Shown: positions 10,951 to 23,319, numbered from the stretch's first letter. The stretch: 64,000 bases of DNA from Trichostrongylus colubriformis (GCA_963978905.1 OZ022256.1:23666886-23730885), one strand, 5' to 3'. Made by a program: numbers and translations. Notes: generated by a model not told the origin, from the letters alone.

Positions 10951-11699
10951 CTCGACAAACTGTACGCCCTTGTTTCTGTTGCGGAGGTAGTTTCCTCAAT
11001 GAGCATGCCGTGTTTCGCTTGAATTATTAGTTGATCGATGCCGTCATCAGAACAAAATTGCCGTCGGCTTAACAAGTAGCCTCGCAACAAGTTCAGCGGA
11101 TAGTCAAAAGAAACATGAAGGCGTCATCGCAGGTTCAGTTGTTGCATGCTCAGCATGCTGCAGGGAATAAATTCTATACTTTTGAATCCTCCCGAGGAGA
11201 TATCGCAGTGAGGAAGGGGGCACAAAAAGTCACACATTATACATGCAAGCATGTCTGTGGGATCAGAGGAGATAGTCGGCACGTTCAAACGTATATTTTT
11301 GCACAAACAGTACTAAAAGAAAGGAAGAGGTTTACTCCTCTTGTAGCTTCGGGTTAAAATAAGGTCCATAGTGAAAGCCCCTCCCATGGCGATAGCTCTC
11401 CTTCAAATTTCTGTACCTGTCTAGTAATGTGGAAGCTGGCCAGGTAAGCGGAATGGTAAAGGTGGTAAACACATCTTCAAGTAAAAAGATTTTAGGAGTC
11501 CTACAGAGCTTTCTACACTAAATGTAAAGTGGCCTTATGGATCAGCCTAGTATTTTTATGAATCCTATTGTAGCTTGCTTTATGGCTTGCTCTGAAGCGA
11601 ACGAGCTGATAATCGTTGTCAAGGTGCAAACTTGCCGAAGCCGTATCGCCTACAATGCATGACCTCCATGTGGGCGGGTGTCTCTGCATTGAAAATGAC

Positions 11700-11795
11700 T
11701 GTCACAAAATGCATTACGAGAATGGACTGTTGGAGAAAAACTAAGGTGTGAAGTGCCTGCTCGCAGTACATATTTGTTGCCTACATACCCGCGGA
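11700..11795. repeat. Diverged dispersed repeat, copy B
   Basis: Contains GAGAATGGACTGTTGGAGAA and GTTGCCTACATACCCGCGG, matching copy A at 10835-10950. The neighbouring 10950-11700 and 11800-12600 stretches show no supported gene. Confidence 0.6.
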
Positions 11796-12603
11796 AGACA
11801 AAGGCCGTGTCTGCCGAAGTCGTCATTCAAATCCACTCACTTCGTTTTCCTTCAGGCAAACACATCTGGCAAAAAACGTGGGTACACTTCAGTTTTGTTA
11901 GACTGCTTACTAATTCCATGTGGCCGCAACTGCCGTCGCAGAGCTGCATTTCAGGCATATCGTCGTCAACCTGAACAAGCATTCCTTATCGTTGTAGTGA
12001 CGTCGACTATTCGGTGTATATTCACCTATGCTACCAGTACACTGTTGTGTCTGCTGTTTACTGCCAGATGCACTGAGTTAGCATGATGATAGCAACAAAT
12101 GTGGTCGTATATGCATCTGAGGTGCGGTGGCGCACGGACTGTTAATGAGGCGCGCCAAAAGTTTCGAAAAGCCCGGGATCAACTCATTCAGAATACCAGC
12201 AGCGCTGCGGGATTTCAGCTCATTGTTGGACCAGCTCTAGTTACGTAATGCACCTCGCGTGTCACTCATCACTGCTAGTGGCGTTCTACGCATGATTCTC
12301 ATGTCGATGTGGTTTGGCAAATACAGAGTACATTTGAGCTAGGTGCCATCAATTAATTACAAAGTTTGAAATCCTGTGATGCTAACTCATTATAGTTGAG
12401 ACCCATTATTCGTTTCTGGCACTCTGCGCAATGTGATGAATGACTAAGCTGACCATGACTTGTTGGACATACAGTTGTTATATTGCGCCCGGATCCGACT
12501 GACCTAGCCTGAACCGTATAGTTTCTTTTTCAGATTTTTCAGTGCGCGGGGTGCTGAGAATTGATGCAGTGTCAGCAGACCGCAGAATGCCTGCAAGTGT
12601 CTA

Positions 12604-13064
12604 ACAAGGGAAGGTATTTCTTTTCCCATGGAACTTTGAAATGAGACCCGGGGGGATCGCTAGAGCTTCGAACGCTGAATTATAACTGTGAAAACCAAAA
12701 TTGCTACCTGGCATTCTGAAGCGAGTTACGATGGGTCAAGGTTTGCGTGTGACTTGCCTGTGACACCTCATTGGCGAGGCCCTTTTCCATCAGCAAGGCC
12801 GTTGGATAGCCAGAATTGACCACACTGGCTTACTGTTAGTCTTTCAGATCTGCGGGGTTGGGTGATTGGGCTTAGCAACGGCCTTGCTGATGGCAAAGTG
12901 CCTCGCCAATGAGGTGTCACAGGCAAACTTTGACCCATCGTAACTCGCTTCAGAATGCCAGGTAGCAATTTTGGTTCTCACAGTTATAATCAGCGTTCGA
13001 AGCTCTATCGATCCCGCCAGGTCTCATTTTGAAGTTCCATTGGAAGTAAAATACCTTCCCTTGT
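12604..13064. mobile_element. Long palindromic MITE, family P1, copy 1
   Basis: Two arms of about 190 bases are near-perfect inverted copies. The left arm starts ACAAGGGAAGGTATTTC and the right arm ends ATACCTTCCCTTGT. Conserved internal blocks include GCTAGAGCTTCGAACGCTG, CCAAAATTGCTACCTGGCA and GACACCTCATTGGCGAGGC. The unpaired centre (about 12800-12870) holds ACTGGCTTACTGTTAG and CAGATCTGCGG, which look tRNA-like. The same family, with a better-preserved centre, is at 48698-49200. Confidence 0.9.
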
Positions 13065-13079
13065 AAGTAGGCTTTAGTC

Positions 13080-13235
13080 GCGGTCATACTTTGAGGTGCC
13101 GGCGGCAGGGCGTGGCTATGTATCTCTGCGTCTCCACCTATGCCGCCCTGCCTCGTCGCCTGCGTCATCTCTGCATCTCCGCCGTTCCATCTTCCTCGCT
13201 GTCTGCCGCGCCCTGCAGGCGGTGAGTATGACCGC
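13080..13235. mobile_element. Small hairpin MITE (GGCAGGGCGTGGC family)
   Basis: The left end GCGGTCATACTTTGAGGTGC is inverted at the right as a GTGAGTATGACCGC-type end. Inside each end lies GGCAGGGCG or its complement CGCCCTGC. Related copies lie at 50445-50580 and, in part, around 47500-47665, 48280-48370 and 56200-56330. It directly follows the P1 palindrome. Confidence 0.75.
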
Positions 13236-13337
13236 GGCTTATATAAGAGAGAAGTGCCATTACTAACATTGTTAATGCAAGGATGTCATCCGGAAGTGGG
13301 CGCAGAACCGCCGACCGATTTCTGTGGTCCGTATGCG

Positions 13338-15403
13338 AGGGCTACCCAGGAGTGATCGACCTCGACTGAAGAGGTTAATTCGAATGAAGATTTTGAACAC
13401 AGGATCGTTAAGCAGGAGATCCCGGGAAGTTAGACTTCAGGAGACGACAAGCATTCGCCCTATCTTTCCAGGGGAACGCTGGAAAGTCATCAAGGCAAGG
13501 AAAGTTGGGAAGTTTGTCAAGCTCTTCTACAACGGCGGAGACACTAAGGGAATGGAGTTGACGCGGTAGAAATACTCCCTCGAAGACTCGTCTCTGCCGT
13601 AAACAGCATCAACGACAGACTCATGGCAGTAAAGATAGACACAAAAGGGGATACTGGACCATAATACTTGCGTACGTACAGCAAGTCGGTTGCCCTGTTC
13701 ACGAGAATGACCAGTTATATGTCTGCCTCGACGGAGTCATCAGATCACCTCAAGAGAGCGATTACGTTATCGTCTGAATGATCGCACGGGCAGAGATGGA
13801 AAAGATCTGAAAGGGTGCACGGAAGTAAAGGAAGGAAGACAGAAAAAGCAAAGGGAGAAAGGGTTGTCCATCTGGGACCAACCCTTGCATGACATAGCAA
13901 TCTGCAGCACGTTCTTACCTACAGTAGTGGAGAGACCATGACAGCGACAACATCAGCCATAAACTTATAAGGAGACCAGCGCTCGAGTGTGTAAAAGACA
14001 TGCGGGGACTGCCAGGAAAGGACCCAGCCACAGGACACAGACCCCTCCTGGAAGGCATTGCCATAGATCTTCCCAATAGATTAAGTTCGAGACCGAACGG
14101 AGAATCAGACGGCGGAAGCCGCACAGATGGAAAAGAGACCATCTCAAAGCAGTTGCAGTGAGATAATTTAGACATGCGCAAAGGAAACGCTGGGAGAAAT
14201 GCGAGGTGGCTTCAGAGGAGGCGAGACGCGGGTATGGAGTGAGGAGATCCATAGGGTAGTGAAAAAGAAAAATGGAACATACAGGCGCTGGTAGAGAATG
14301 AGGAGATTGGAAGACCTCGACACCTATAAACGTTGTAAATGACTTTCCAAGGCAGCTGTAACCGAAGCGAAGTACCCGGAATGGATGCTCTGTAAGCAAG
14401 GCTGGATAGTAGTGAGGCAGAGAAGTGTGCCTTCAGGATGGCCAAAGCCAGGCGTCGAGCCACCCAAGACATCGGGGTGACAAAGGACATAGAAAGCAGC
14501 CAAGGTACAATTCTAAGGAGTCCAGGCGAAGTCAAAAGGAGATGGCGGAAGTAGGTACAATTCTGAGGAGGCCGGCCGAGGTTTAGGCTTCCGAACGAAG
14601 AGTCTCCTGGTATGGAAAGCCTACGGAAAGAGACCACGGTCTCATCTATCTTCCCAAGGACAATAGGAGAAGGTACGTCTAGTGCTGGGGAAATGAGACT
14701 GGGAAGTTCATTGTTCCAGAAGGCCTACCAACAGAAGCATGGAAGGCACTTGGAGAGCACGGGGTAGATTGGCTTACAAGCTTTCTCAAAATGGTGCCGG
14801 CCAAAGAAAAATTCCGGATGTATGCAGGACCAGCACAGGCGACCCATATTCAAAGAGAAGGCAATGAAGTTTTCCAGCTACCGCGGCATAAGATTGACAG
14901 CTCACACCATAAAGCTATGCAAGTGGAGTTGACTTGAGGAGCTAGTTGCCATCTCTCAGAAGCAGTTCGGGTTCATGGCTGAGCGGTACATGCTATTCCT
15001 TGACTTGAAAAGGCCCTCGACTGTTTACCCCGGCAAGACATCTGGAACGCGCTCAGAGAACGAGAGATACCAGAGTTACCAGAGCACCTTGTCGCCCTCA
15101 TACACATGTACGATGAAGCTAAGACTGTCATACGCACCCGACAGAGGCTGCCGAATCAGGTAGGCATCTCAGTTGGGGTACACTAAGGATCAGCCTTTGG
15201 TCCGTTCCTCTTTCTGCTCACCTTCGATGGCATGATGAAAGACCCCATATGGTCATTGCGGACCATCTTCTGCGTTGACCATGTCACCTTGACAGTGGAC
15301 AACAGGGAAGAACTTCAGACGAAGATGCAGAGATGGCGGGCAAGGCTGGCGAAAATCCCTGACCTTCAGAGATCGTGCGGAGTCCATCGTGGACCACATA
15401 GGA
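13338..15403 (+). pseudogene. Decayed RTE-like LINE with endonuclease and RT remnants
   Basis: Pieces in several plus-strand frames follow the order of a full non-LTR retrotransposon. The endonuclease start is at about 13378-13560 (RMKILNTGSLSRRSREV, LFYNGGDTK). Middle endonuclease pieces follow at about 13600-13800 (GYWTIILAYVQQVGCP, VIRSPQESDYVIV). After these come RPLLEGIAIDLPNRLSSR (about 14040-14090) and the RT fingers and palm (LEKALDCLPRQDIWNALRER, GVHQGS-like, PFLFLLTFDGMM; 15005-15300). At the catalytic position the usual ADD motif has become CVDH (about 15270), so the polymerase is inactive. Many frameshifts and stops are present. The sequence stops at SIVDHIGES (about 15380-15405), where a tandem duplication begins. 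This copy is much older than the LINE at 3.0-3.9 kb. Confidence 0.9.
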
Positions 15404-15750
15404 GAAAGCAACGAAAGGTGCACGACCACCTTAACAGGGGCAATGGGTCATATAAGTTGTTACGGTACGCCAAGGAGTGTGCTCATCGTGAGGGAAGACG
15501 GCCGATTGTTGTTTCTTCTTTCTAGGATACCTACGCGCAGTCGTTAAACTCCATTGCCTGTCATTCTCCTAGGTGAGGGGAAAGCATCAAAAGGTGCACG
15601 ACCACCTTAACAGAGGAAATGGGTCATATAAGTTGTTACGGTTCGCCAAGGAGTGTGCTCATCGTAAGGGAAGACGGCCGATTTTGTTTCTTCTTTCTAG
15701 GATACCACAGCGCAGTCGTTAAACTCCATTGCCTGTCATTTTTCTACTTA
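15404..15750. repeat. Two-copy tandem duplication, unit about 176 bp
   Basis: Unit 1 starts GAAAGCAACGAAAGGTGCAC (15404) and unit 2 GAAAGCATCAAAAGGTGCAC (15580). They share GTCATATAAGTTGTTACGG, CGCCAAGGAGTGTGCTCATC and CGCAGTCGTTAAACTCC with only a few differences. The array begins exactly where the LINE remnant ends. Confidence 0.9.
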
Positions 15751-16499
15751 AGTGTCCAGCGAATGGGTGTTTTGCTTCAGCAAGGTTAATCAAAGCATCC
15801 TTTTCCAATGTATACCGGTGTCTCAATCGTCGAGATTCATCTTTCTTTGATGGCTAAACCTGGCCTACATGACGACGCTCTACGAATGTCCAGGCGGACT
15901 TCAGCCGCTTTTTCAGTGATTTTAACCGGGTTCTATGTTCCTCCGGCGCAGCCAAGGGCGCATAACAACGAGAAGCTGAAGAGATCTGCCAGAAGTTTGC
16001 CTAGTGTGTCTGCAACTTTTGGTATCGTCCGCTAAGCCTCTTGTGTAGTTGAATGCAGCCCATCCATCAGTGTCGCTAACTCTCCTATGGGTTCGTTCTT
16101 CACGTTTAGCAGGGTCCCAAGGTAAATGTATCACCGACTTCATCAATGGGACTTCCTTTCTAGAGCAGTGAAGTGAGGCGCCACTCGAAGAAGATTCCTC
16201 ATGAGCTTCGTTTTTGAGTGTTGATGACAAGACCGTAGTGGCTTATTTAACGTCAAGACTAGTCAGCATCTAAGAGGTCTGTTCTGGAAAATCCATGACT
16301 GGTACGTGAGTTGATAGTACACTATCCTACTCTATATAATTCGCTTAGTATGTCAGTGCGTGCGTGTGTGTGTCCGTCCGTCTATCTGTCACGAAATTCA
16401 TATTTCGCGTCGCAGCAAAGCTGGGACGCTGAATTTTACAAATAATATAGGGGATGGCAAGCGGACCTAGGCGGTGGTCGGCCGAAGGTGATAGCAGCT

Positions 16500-17075
16500 A
16501 ATACGCGCTGATAAGGAGCCTTAAAAGATGTCACCAAAGTCGTTTCGCCTTTCGCGCTGATCCTAGAGCGCTGACACTCATAGCTGTTTTGCGGGATGGG
16601 GCGGGAACATTAATGGTGTGACTCGCATTGATAACGGTGGATAAAATTCGATAAGGAGCGTAAAAAGGCTAGACCTGTCGAATCCGCTTCGCTTTTCGCA
16701 TTATCCTGGAGCGCTAACACTCATAGGTGTTTAGCAGAGTGGGCCAGGTACTTTAATGGTAGGTGATCCAAATTGATAATGATTGTTAACATTTGGTAAG
16801 GAGCATGAGAAGGCGAATGTTGTCAGATTCGTTTCGTCTTTCGCGTTGATCCGAGAGCGCTGACACTCACAGGTGTTTAGTGGAGTGGGACGGGGACATT
16901 AATAGTGGGCGATCCAAACTAATGGTTGATAAGATTTGATCAGGAGCGTGAGAAGGGAAATGTCACCAAGGCCGGTTCGCTTTTACGGCTGGCAGTGGAA
17001 TGTTCGAGGCGAATGTCGTCAGATTCGTTTTTTTCGCGCTGATCCAAGAGGTATTGTAGGGTACGGGGATTTCAA
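16500..17075. repeat. Tandem array, about four units of about 150 bp
   Basis: Each unit carries a GATAAGGAGC-like block, then a TCGTTTCGCCTTTCGCGCTGAT-like block, AGAGCGCTGACACTCA, TAGGTGTTT and a GGGACATTAATGGTG-like block. Units begin near 16505, 16640, 16785 and 16935 and are diverged by perhaps 15-25%. The last unit degrades into 17040-17160. A short GT-rich, GTCC-rich stretch at 16345-16385 precedes the array. Confidence 0.85.
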
Positions 17076-17369
17076 TGGTATTGTAAGGTGTAGGAGCCAC
17101 AGTGAAACTGATTACAGCTTACAGTGGCTGATAAGAAACGTTAGAAATCGGATGGGGTGAAATCCTTGCTAATACTATACGACCGCTTTAGCAAAAGCGT
17201 GAGATGCACAGTGGCATCGGGTCAACATATTTTTTTGTTCTGATATTACTGGCCGATGTATCGACCGCTGATTGCCTGGCGTTCCAAAAAAATGGTGCGT
17301 TTCTCTTGATACTGCGATCTCCATTGATAATCATGATACGTCCTATTTTTGTGATAGCAAAGCAAGCGG

Positions 17370-17436
17370 TTCACTCGGAATCATTCCCTGATGCCGTACT
17401 GGCAGCAACACCGGGTATCGACCGCTAGACTACGTG
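17370..17436 (-). repeat. tRNA-like (SINE-like) sequence
   Basis: On the minus strand, TAGTCTAGCGG (17432-17422) fits the pol III A-box consensus exactly. A B-box-like GAATGATTCC (17386-17377, about 7 of 10 consensus positions) follows at tRNA-like spacing. No complete cloverleaf could be drawn (the T-arm is imperfect), so this is not called a functional tRNA. A decayed tRNA or tRNA-derived SINE fits best. Confidence 0.5.
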
Positions 17437-17610
17437 AAATTTCAAGTAGTGAAACATGTTTACGGAAACGATAAACATCGATAATTGGGATATGGATCTA
17501 CCATCAAAGCTTAGGAATTAGATGCTCAGCAAGTGAACAATTTGTTATCAATTGATGCAATCGAATACAAAACTATCGATTTCCAAACTACCCAACCTCC
17601 CAATGATGAT

Positions 17611-17885
17611 CTAAACCAGTTGGCTGGCGCACACTACTGCGGCGATTCATGTGGATTACGTGCGAAATGGGTTCCATGCAAAACGGTTGAAGTATATCGA
17701 TACCAAAATGCTTTTTCATCACGCCATCTTCTCTGCTTTTTTGCAATTCAATAGCTCAGCTGAAAGCAGAGGAAAGGAAATTTCCGCTCAATTCCATACA
17801 CAGCTGTGGTGGGGCCGAACGCACCCATTTTGCAATACATCGCCATGAATCGCACGCAGTAATCTGCGCCAGCCAACTGGTACTT
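17611..17885. mobile_element. Foldback element
   Basis: ACCAGTTGGCTGGCGCA at the left returns inverted as TGCGCCAGCCAACTGGT at the right. The pairing extends inward through CTGCGGCGATTCATG versus its complement. The interior is about 190 bases and non-coding. Confidence 0.75.
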
Positions 17886-17899
17886 ACATACCAGCATTT

Positions 17900-19268
17900 C
17901 GACTGACATACAGTCAAACAGACACGAAAAGTGACTGGTCTATACAATAGAAGGATAAATAGATATATGACAGAAGAATGCTCTAGGTACTTTCTTTGTT
18001 ATAATTAGTATCTACACACAAGGCCCGGAAGCTTCTCATCACTGATGCTGCGAATCCTCCGTTTAATTCGATTGCAGGAAGATCGAGTGGAAACAAATAA
18101 TCCTTCGAACTTGTAAGTCGCAAAGTTCCGCGTTGGAGTGCAGTGGATGGAAGTCATGAAAATCATGAGGGCAGAGAAAAAATGAAACGCAGAAATGAGG
18201 GGTCTGGCAACAGCAATCGAAACGCTCTCTAGATTTTGGGTCGATTGAAATTCTTGGTGTACTTTTCATAATGTAGTGGGCTATACTTAGCTCGTACTTC
18301 GTCAACAGTTCTCATAGAAGTCGTGACAGCAGCGCTACTTTTTGAAGGAATCGTGCGAGAAAAGCTGATCCCTCGCATCCATGTCGAGAAGCTACAAAAA
18401 CAATTTCTTTTTGCAAAAGAGAGGAAGAAAAATTTTCACCTTGTATCCGGTGCAGTCCCCTTCATAGCTCCATATGTCTTTGGACTACGCAAAGCATCTA
18501 CACCAAGGAACTGGAGAAGTCGAAAGGTTCGCACATGAATAACAATAAAAATGTTCTCTGGACTTATCCCATGATAACGATAAGCATAACTTAGAATTGC
18601 ACGCAATAACGATAAGCATGGCTTCGAGTTGGGTGCAATTTTGAGTGATGCATATCGCTTTGTTACAACCAGGGCACTCCTAGATGTCGAGGAAAATGGC
18701 CGCCTCAGTAAGACCTCCTTCCCCTCTACGGGGCCAAGATGCAACACCCCCCTCAACCACTATCAATGTAAGTCACTGCTACCGGGCTGTATAATATTGT
18801 TAAGTACATTGCTGTCATGTATTTGTATTAGTTTTCCTATTCGAACAAATCGTCCTAGCACCTTCGTTGTTTTTCTCGAAGGATCAAAGAGAGATGAAGC
18901 CCGTGCCATCAAAAATTGAGATAGGAAACGATATCTCTCTAATGGGGCACATCATTAGGACCTTCAATAATAGCAGCGCATTTCAGGGAACCTTCCACAG
19001 TCCCGTTTCAATCAGCTGAGAAGAACAGAAACGTTCATACACGTGAAATACAACATTTAAAAAGCAAAAACGATATTTAAGTGGAAGAAGTAGAGAGAGA
19101 GAGTAGAGCAAAATAGAAGAACACACTAAAGTATCACGCAAACAAGGTAGTAAGAAACGTATATAAGAAGAAAAAGTAGAAAAAGTGATCACTAAAACAA
19201 AGAAGACCAACGAACCTTTTTGAACACAGTCTGTGCCAATGCTGCCCCCTTGTCGACTAAACATGATA
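17900..19268. other. No supported gene
   Basis: ORFs on both strands around 18323-18919 overlap each other and lack motifs. ATAACGATAAGCAT is duplicated near 18574 and 18607. Nothing else is supported. Confidence 0.45.
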
Positions 19269-19270
19269 TA

Positions 19271-19981
19271 TTAGGTTGTCTCAAAAGTCTTGTAAGATTT
19301 TTCCGATCATCCCTTTTTATTAATTTTTCTCTCAACAAAAAACAATTAGGCAACAACGTATTCATCATTGTTATCGACAACACTATGTCACCTCATAGGT
19401 GAATCCTTGATTCCCTCCTTCCAGAACTCTGGGTCCTGAGAGTCGAAGAAGTCAGCGATCTTTTTTTGCAAGCAAGCATAATGAAGAATTTTCTCTGAGC
19501 CAAGAAGGATTTCAGAGGATGGAAAAGGTGATAGTCAGAAAGGGGCATGGCTAGAGAGTATGACGGGTGAGGCAGGACATCCCAGCTGAGCTCTTGTAGG
19601 TTGGCCTAGATACTCTTCGCGAAATGAGAGCGGGCGTTGTCATGAAAGAGGGTGATCGCGGACCTTTTCCGGCGCTTTTCTCGAATAGCGACGGCGAGCT
19701 GTTGGAGCTGGTGGGTGTATACGGCATCCGTGACTGTCTCGCCTTGTACCTGCACCTCTTGGAAAAGGAGTTCTCCTGCGTCCCAGAGGTACACAGTTTG
19801 AGCACGGGTAACGACTACAGTCATTGTAACTCTCTTTACGGAATCTAGTGGGTCGATACATACTTTGTTAGAAAGCACGAACCTCCTACCATATTTCTGA
19901 AACTCCCAGATCTTTCTCGAAGTAAACAAGAGTTACTGATTTTTTTGGTAAATCCTACAAGACTTTCGGGGCAGCCTCAAA
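19271..19981 (-). mobile_element. Internally deleted mariner element
   Basis: The left end TTAGGTTGTCTCAAAAGTC and the right end, whose complement begins ATTTGAGGCTGCCCCGAAAG, share the classic mariner core AAGTCTTGTARGATTT. Both are flanked by TA. The minus-strand transposase remnant includes EFQKYGRRFVLSNKVCIDPLD, then GETVTDAVYTHQLQQLA and LFHDNARSH, the HDNA..H motif holding the second catalytic aspartate. After this the frame shifts and the last third (LPHPSYS-like, DYHLF-like) is spread over other frames. At 711 bp it is about half the usual 1.3 kb. The N-terminal DNA-binding region and first catalytic aspartate are missing, so it cannot encode active transposase. Confidence 0.93.
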
Positions 19982-20516
19982 TAAACTACCAAGTTACAAC
20001 CAGTATAATATATCGAAAAACGAAATTTAAAAGAATTAAAAACATCGACCACAAAATCTGAAAGAAGGTCAAAAACCTTTTCAATCAGTTCCTCCGACTG
20101 GATCTACGTACCACTGCGATGGACCTGAAGAAAAAAACAAAAGCATCGACCAAGTAATCAAAAAGCGTGGAAATCGCGGTCACAAGCAATCAGGTAGCGC
20201 AAGGTGGCTGCTGCGTTGCGGCGCGCTACCTTGAGCGCGTTAAGCGACATAATGCCCGGAAAGGGAAGCTTAACCGCTCTTTGGGAAGCACTAGATTTTG
20301 GGCTCTAGATTTTTCTTTCTAGTGAATGTTTTATTTGCTACAGATCCTTTGGAATCGGGAGGTATGCGAGTAGAAGATTAGTCAAGGATAACGAAACTTG
20401 CATGCATTTTTCGATTTCTGACAGTTGTAACTTCCTTCACGCTATGTGTTCTGCAACCGAAGCTCAACCTCCTTTGTATGTAACTTAGACCTTGAGATTT
20501 GCGAGTTAAGGAAATG

Positions 20517-21315
20517 TCAAGGAAAAATTTTTTCCATCTGAAGCGTGACAGTCTCGCAAAGAGTGCGTCGAAACCTACCGAAAAGCAGGCCCATGCTTTC
20601 CGAACAGCTTTTCTGGTGGCAATACAGTATTACCCTCTCAGAGTTTATCCTTCGATCTAGGTACATGTCATGCCTTCTACCTTTGCACCTAAGATTAGAT
20701 AAATTGGAAGAGTTTTTGACCTTACAAGGTGTTCTCACGTGATTATCAGATGGAACAGCAGCCCATAGGTGAAAATACTCTAATACTATAGTACTCATAG
20801 CTCTGTCTGTTAGGACGAGCCACGGTCGCGACTCCGATTCCGCCTTGTATTTTTTGGATTTAGTTGAATGATGCTCACCCATACAAGATGTTCTAACATA
20901 AAGGCACAGCTTGATGATAATATAAGTATCTTGGTTCTATCCGCGATGAACAGAGTAACGGCAGAGCGTGTACCATAACCACAGTGCGATGGTGAGGGCT
21001 AAACGCGTAAAAAACCCTTAAATGAGATGGCAGCCACCATTTCATATGGCCTGTACCCATCCATGATCCAGCCAGCGAGGCAACAGAGACCCTGACGTGC
21101 ATCAGATGCAAGTCATCGACTTCGATAAGATAGAAAGGGAAAATCTTCATAGTATTAGCAACCTTATCGGATGATGCTATCACATGAAAATTGTCCAAAC
21201 AGCTGTTTTTAGGCTGCAAATTCGTTTTAAGCCAATGGTCAGAAACAGCTTGAAAGTTTATGATATTTTCTTTACTTTTTTGCTCTTTAACACCCCAGTG
21301 TTTATGGAGAGCCAT
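20517..21315 (-). CDS. Two adjacent unassigned ORFs
   Basis: A 140-codon ORF (21315-20893) is followed on the same strand by a 121-codon ORF (20882-20517) in a different frame, starting about ten bases after the first stop. Segments such as DKVANTMKIFPFYLIEVDDLHLMH look protein-like and several GT sites could act as donors. I could not assemble a phase-consistent splice, and I recognise no domain. This may be a degraded gene or chance. Confidence 0.2.
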
Positions 21316-21319
21316 GGCC

Positions 21320-22740
21320 TAAAATTATCAACTGTTCATTTGATATAGGCTCTGTCTGTCTTTTATCTCATAACTCTACTCGGATCAAGCGACAAGCCAT
21401 ACGCCGCCATGGTGCTGATATCAACTGGGTGTAGGTTTTTAGTCGGGACTGACCTTCCACAGTTCCCACCTCGCACCTTCCCTAACTACTTAGCACCTTC
21501 GCGAATGTGCCTACGGCTTGACATCCCTAACTGCCTTCGCACACATCAAGTATTACAGCCCAAAGAATAGGGAGCGTGGAATCATGTTGGGGCAAAAAGA
21601 AACTTCCAGAAATAATGGAATTTAAGAAGAATTCATGAAAGCAAGGGAGACAGAGTGAAAGTGGGGAAAAGGAACAATCATTCAGAAATGAAAAAGTAGC
21701 TGAGCAATTTCGCCCTATATCTAAAGGGTAACAGGTATGCTTCCTAAATTCTTCCTAATTGCAGTTATTTCTGCAAATCTCTCTTCGTCCCAACTTAATT
21801 CCACGCTTTCTACATTTTGCGCTGTAAATCTTGTCGCAAGCGTGAGCAATAGGGAGGTCGTGCCATAGACATTTGGGGGATGTGCGAAGTAGCTGGGAAC
21901 GGTGCGAGGTAGGGTGTGAAAGGCCAATCCTGACTAGAGACCCACACCCACATCAACTCTTCGGAAAGGTGAAAGTAATGCTCTTCCACACTTCCAGTGA
22001 TTCTTGTGTCGGTTGCAGTCAATGACGTCTTGTGAGCTTTTCATTTGTTACAGAGCTAGATGCTTTCTTACTGATATGAAATTTTTATTTGGACAACTGT
22101 AACATTGCCATAAAAGCAGATCAACAAAGAGGAGTCGTGTCTTCATTCCTAGTTTTGAGTTCTGAGTGTTTTCGAGGTCAGAATTATTGTAAATTCAAAC
22201 ACATCTCCATTGATCGTTGTCGAGTGGAGGAATATTACCTGAAGCAAAGAAATATTAACGTCAAATTTCCTCACACAGGTTTGCCATGAGCCACATTCCT
22301 TTTCCAATCTGCTTATTGAAAGTTCAGCTTTCAAGTAATTATCGTTGACCCCTCAAATACGACCCCCCACCTATCGAGAAACTCTCGACTGTCGTAGTGC
22401 CCTGTGTGCAACCCACCACTCAGTTCAGAAGAAGGAATCCTCTCAAGCATGTGCTTACTTATACCAAGTTTAGCTATGCGATGCACCTCGCGCTTCAACG
22501 ACACTGTAGAGGAGCGAGATCCGCGTAAGTACCATGGAGGAAAAACTCAGCAGTATCTTAGTAAAGACAACGTAGAACTTTATCGACTTCCCATTCATGT
22601 GAGAGAACTCATCCACTCTCAGTAGCTTTAGAGATATAGCTTTAGAGATAAGAGTTCGGCGACCATATCTCTTTACGCTGCAACCCATTATTTGTTTCCT
22701 ACCCTCTGCGCATAATCTGACGACTGGCGGAACATACTCT
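21320..22740. other. No supported gene
   Basis: Only short overlapping ORFs without motifs. A TAGCTTTAGAGATA duplication sits at 22623-22652. Confidence 0.45.
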
Positions 22741-22749
22741 CTGATAGAG

Positions 22750-23165
22750 GTGCAGCAGCATGGCAGCAGCAGAGCAACTTCAACGCTCGGGCCACTGCGG
22801 TGCTGCTGCTAAAGTGGGCGGAGCCGCTGCAGCACGTGCTGCCATGTTCGCAGCAGTCGCTGCCAGAGTTACTAGTGCCATGATGTTGCCATCAGCATTA
22901 CAGAATATATGCTGCCTTCGTTTGTACTGGAACTCTCGCCATCGTCCTGGCTCCGCCCCCCTCCTGCAGCATACACCAGTAGTAAAGTAACAGCACCACT
23001 GGTACCCTGCGACCTTACTACTCCACTGTCCTGCCGTCACTAGCGCTGGTGGTCTCGCCCTACTAAGCCCCGCCCCTGACCCCGCCTCTGATCCCGCCCC
23101 TACTGTGTACCCACAGGCATACACCAGTACCAAAGCATACACCACTACTGGAATCTTCCAGCTGT
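22750..23165. repeat. CAG/GCTGC-rich and CCCCGCC-rich low-complexity block
   Basis: The left part is rich in GCAGCAG/GCTGCTG and reads as poly-alanine in more than one frame. The right part has CCCCGCC-type runs (23065-23100) and two GCATACACCAGTA-like repeats (23118-23140). Similar CCCCGCC/CCAGTAGTACTGCGA sequence occurs at 33385-33420, so this is likely dispersed repeat rather than a gene. Confidence 0.55.
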
Positions 23166-23319
23166 ACTACTCTAATGTCCTAATGTCATTATCAGCCAAT
23201 ACTCATGCACAGTAACGTGCGATGTTTATCCTAATAACATCAATGGAATCAGATTTTCGACCATCTGGTCATACCCGAAAAAGGTCAAAATTTTACTTTT
23301 CTCTGGAAACTTGCATATG

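Noticed and set aside
13965..14637. Minus-strand ORFs of 141-144 codons
   Set aside because: They are antisense to the decayed plus-strand LINE; the LINE order explains the sequence.
22760..22990. Poly-alanine/glutamine protein
   Set aside because: The GCAGCAG-type low complexity gives alanine- or glutamine-rich frames in several readings, and the block resembles dispersed repeat.
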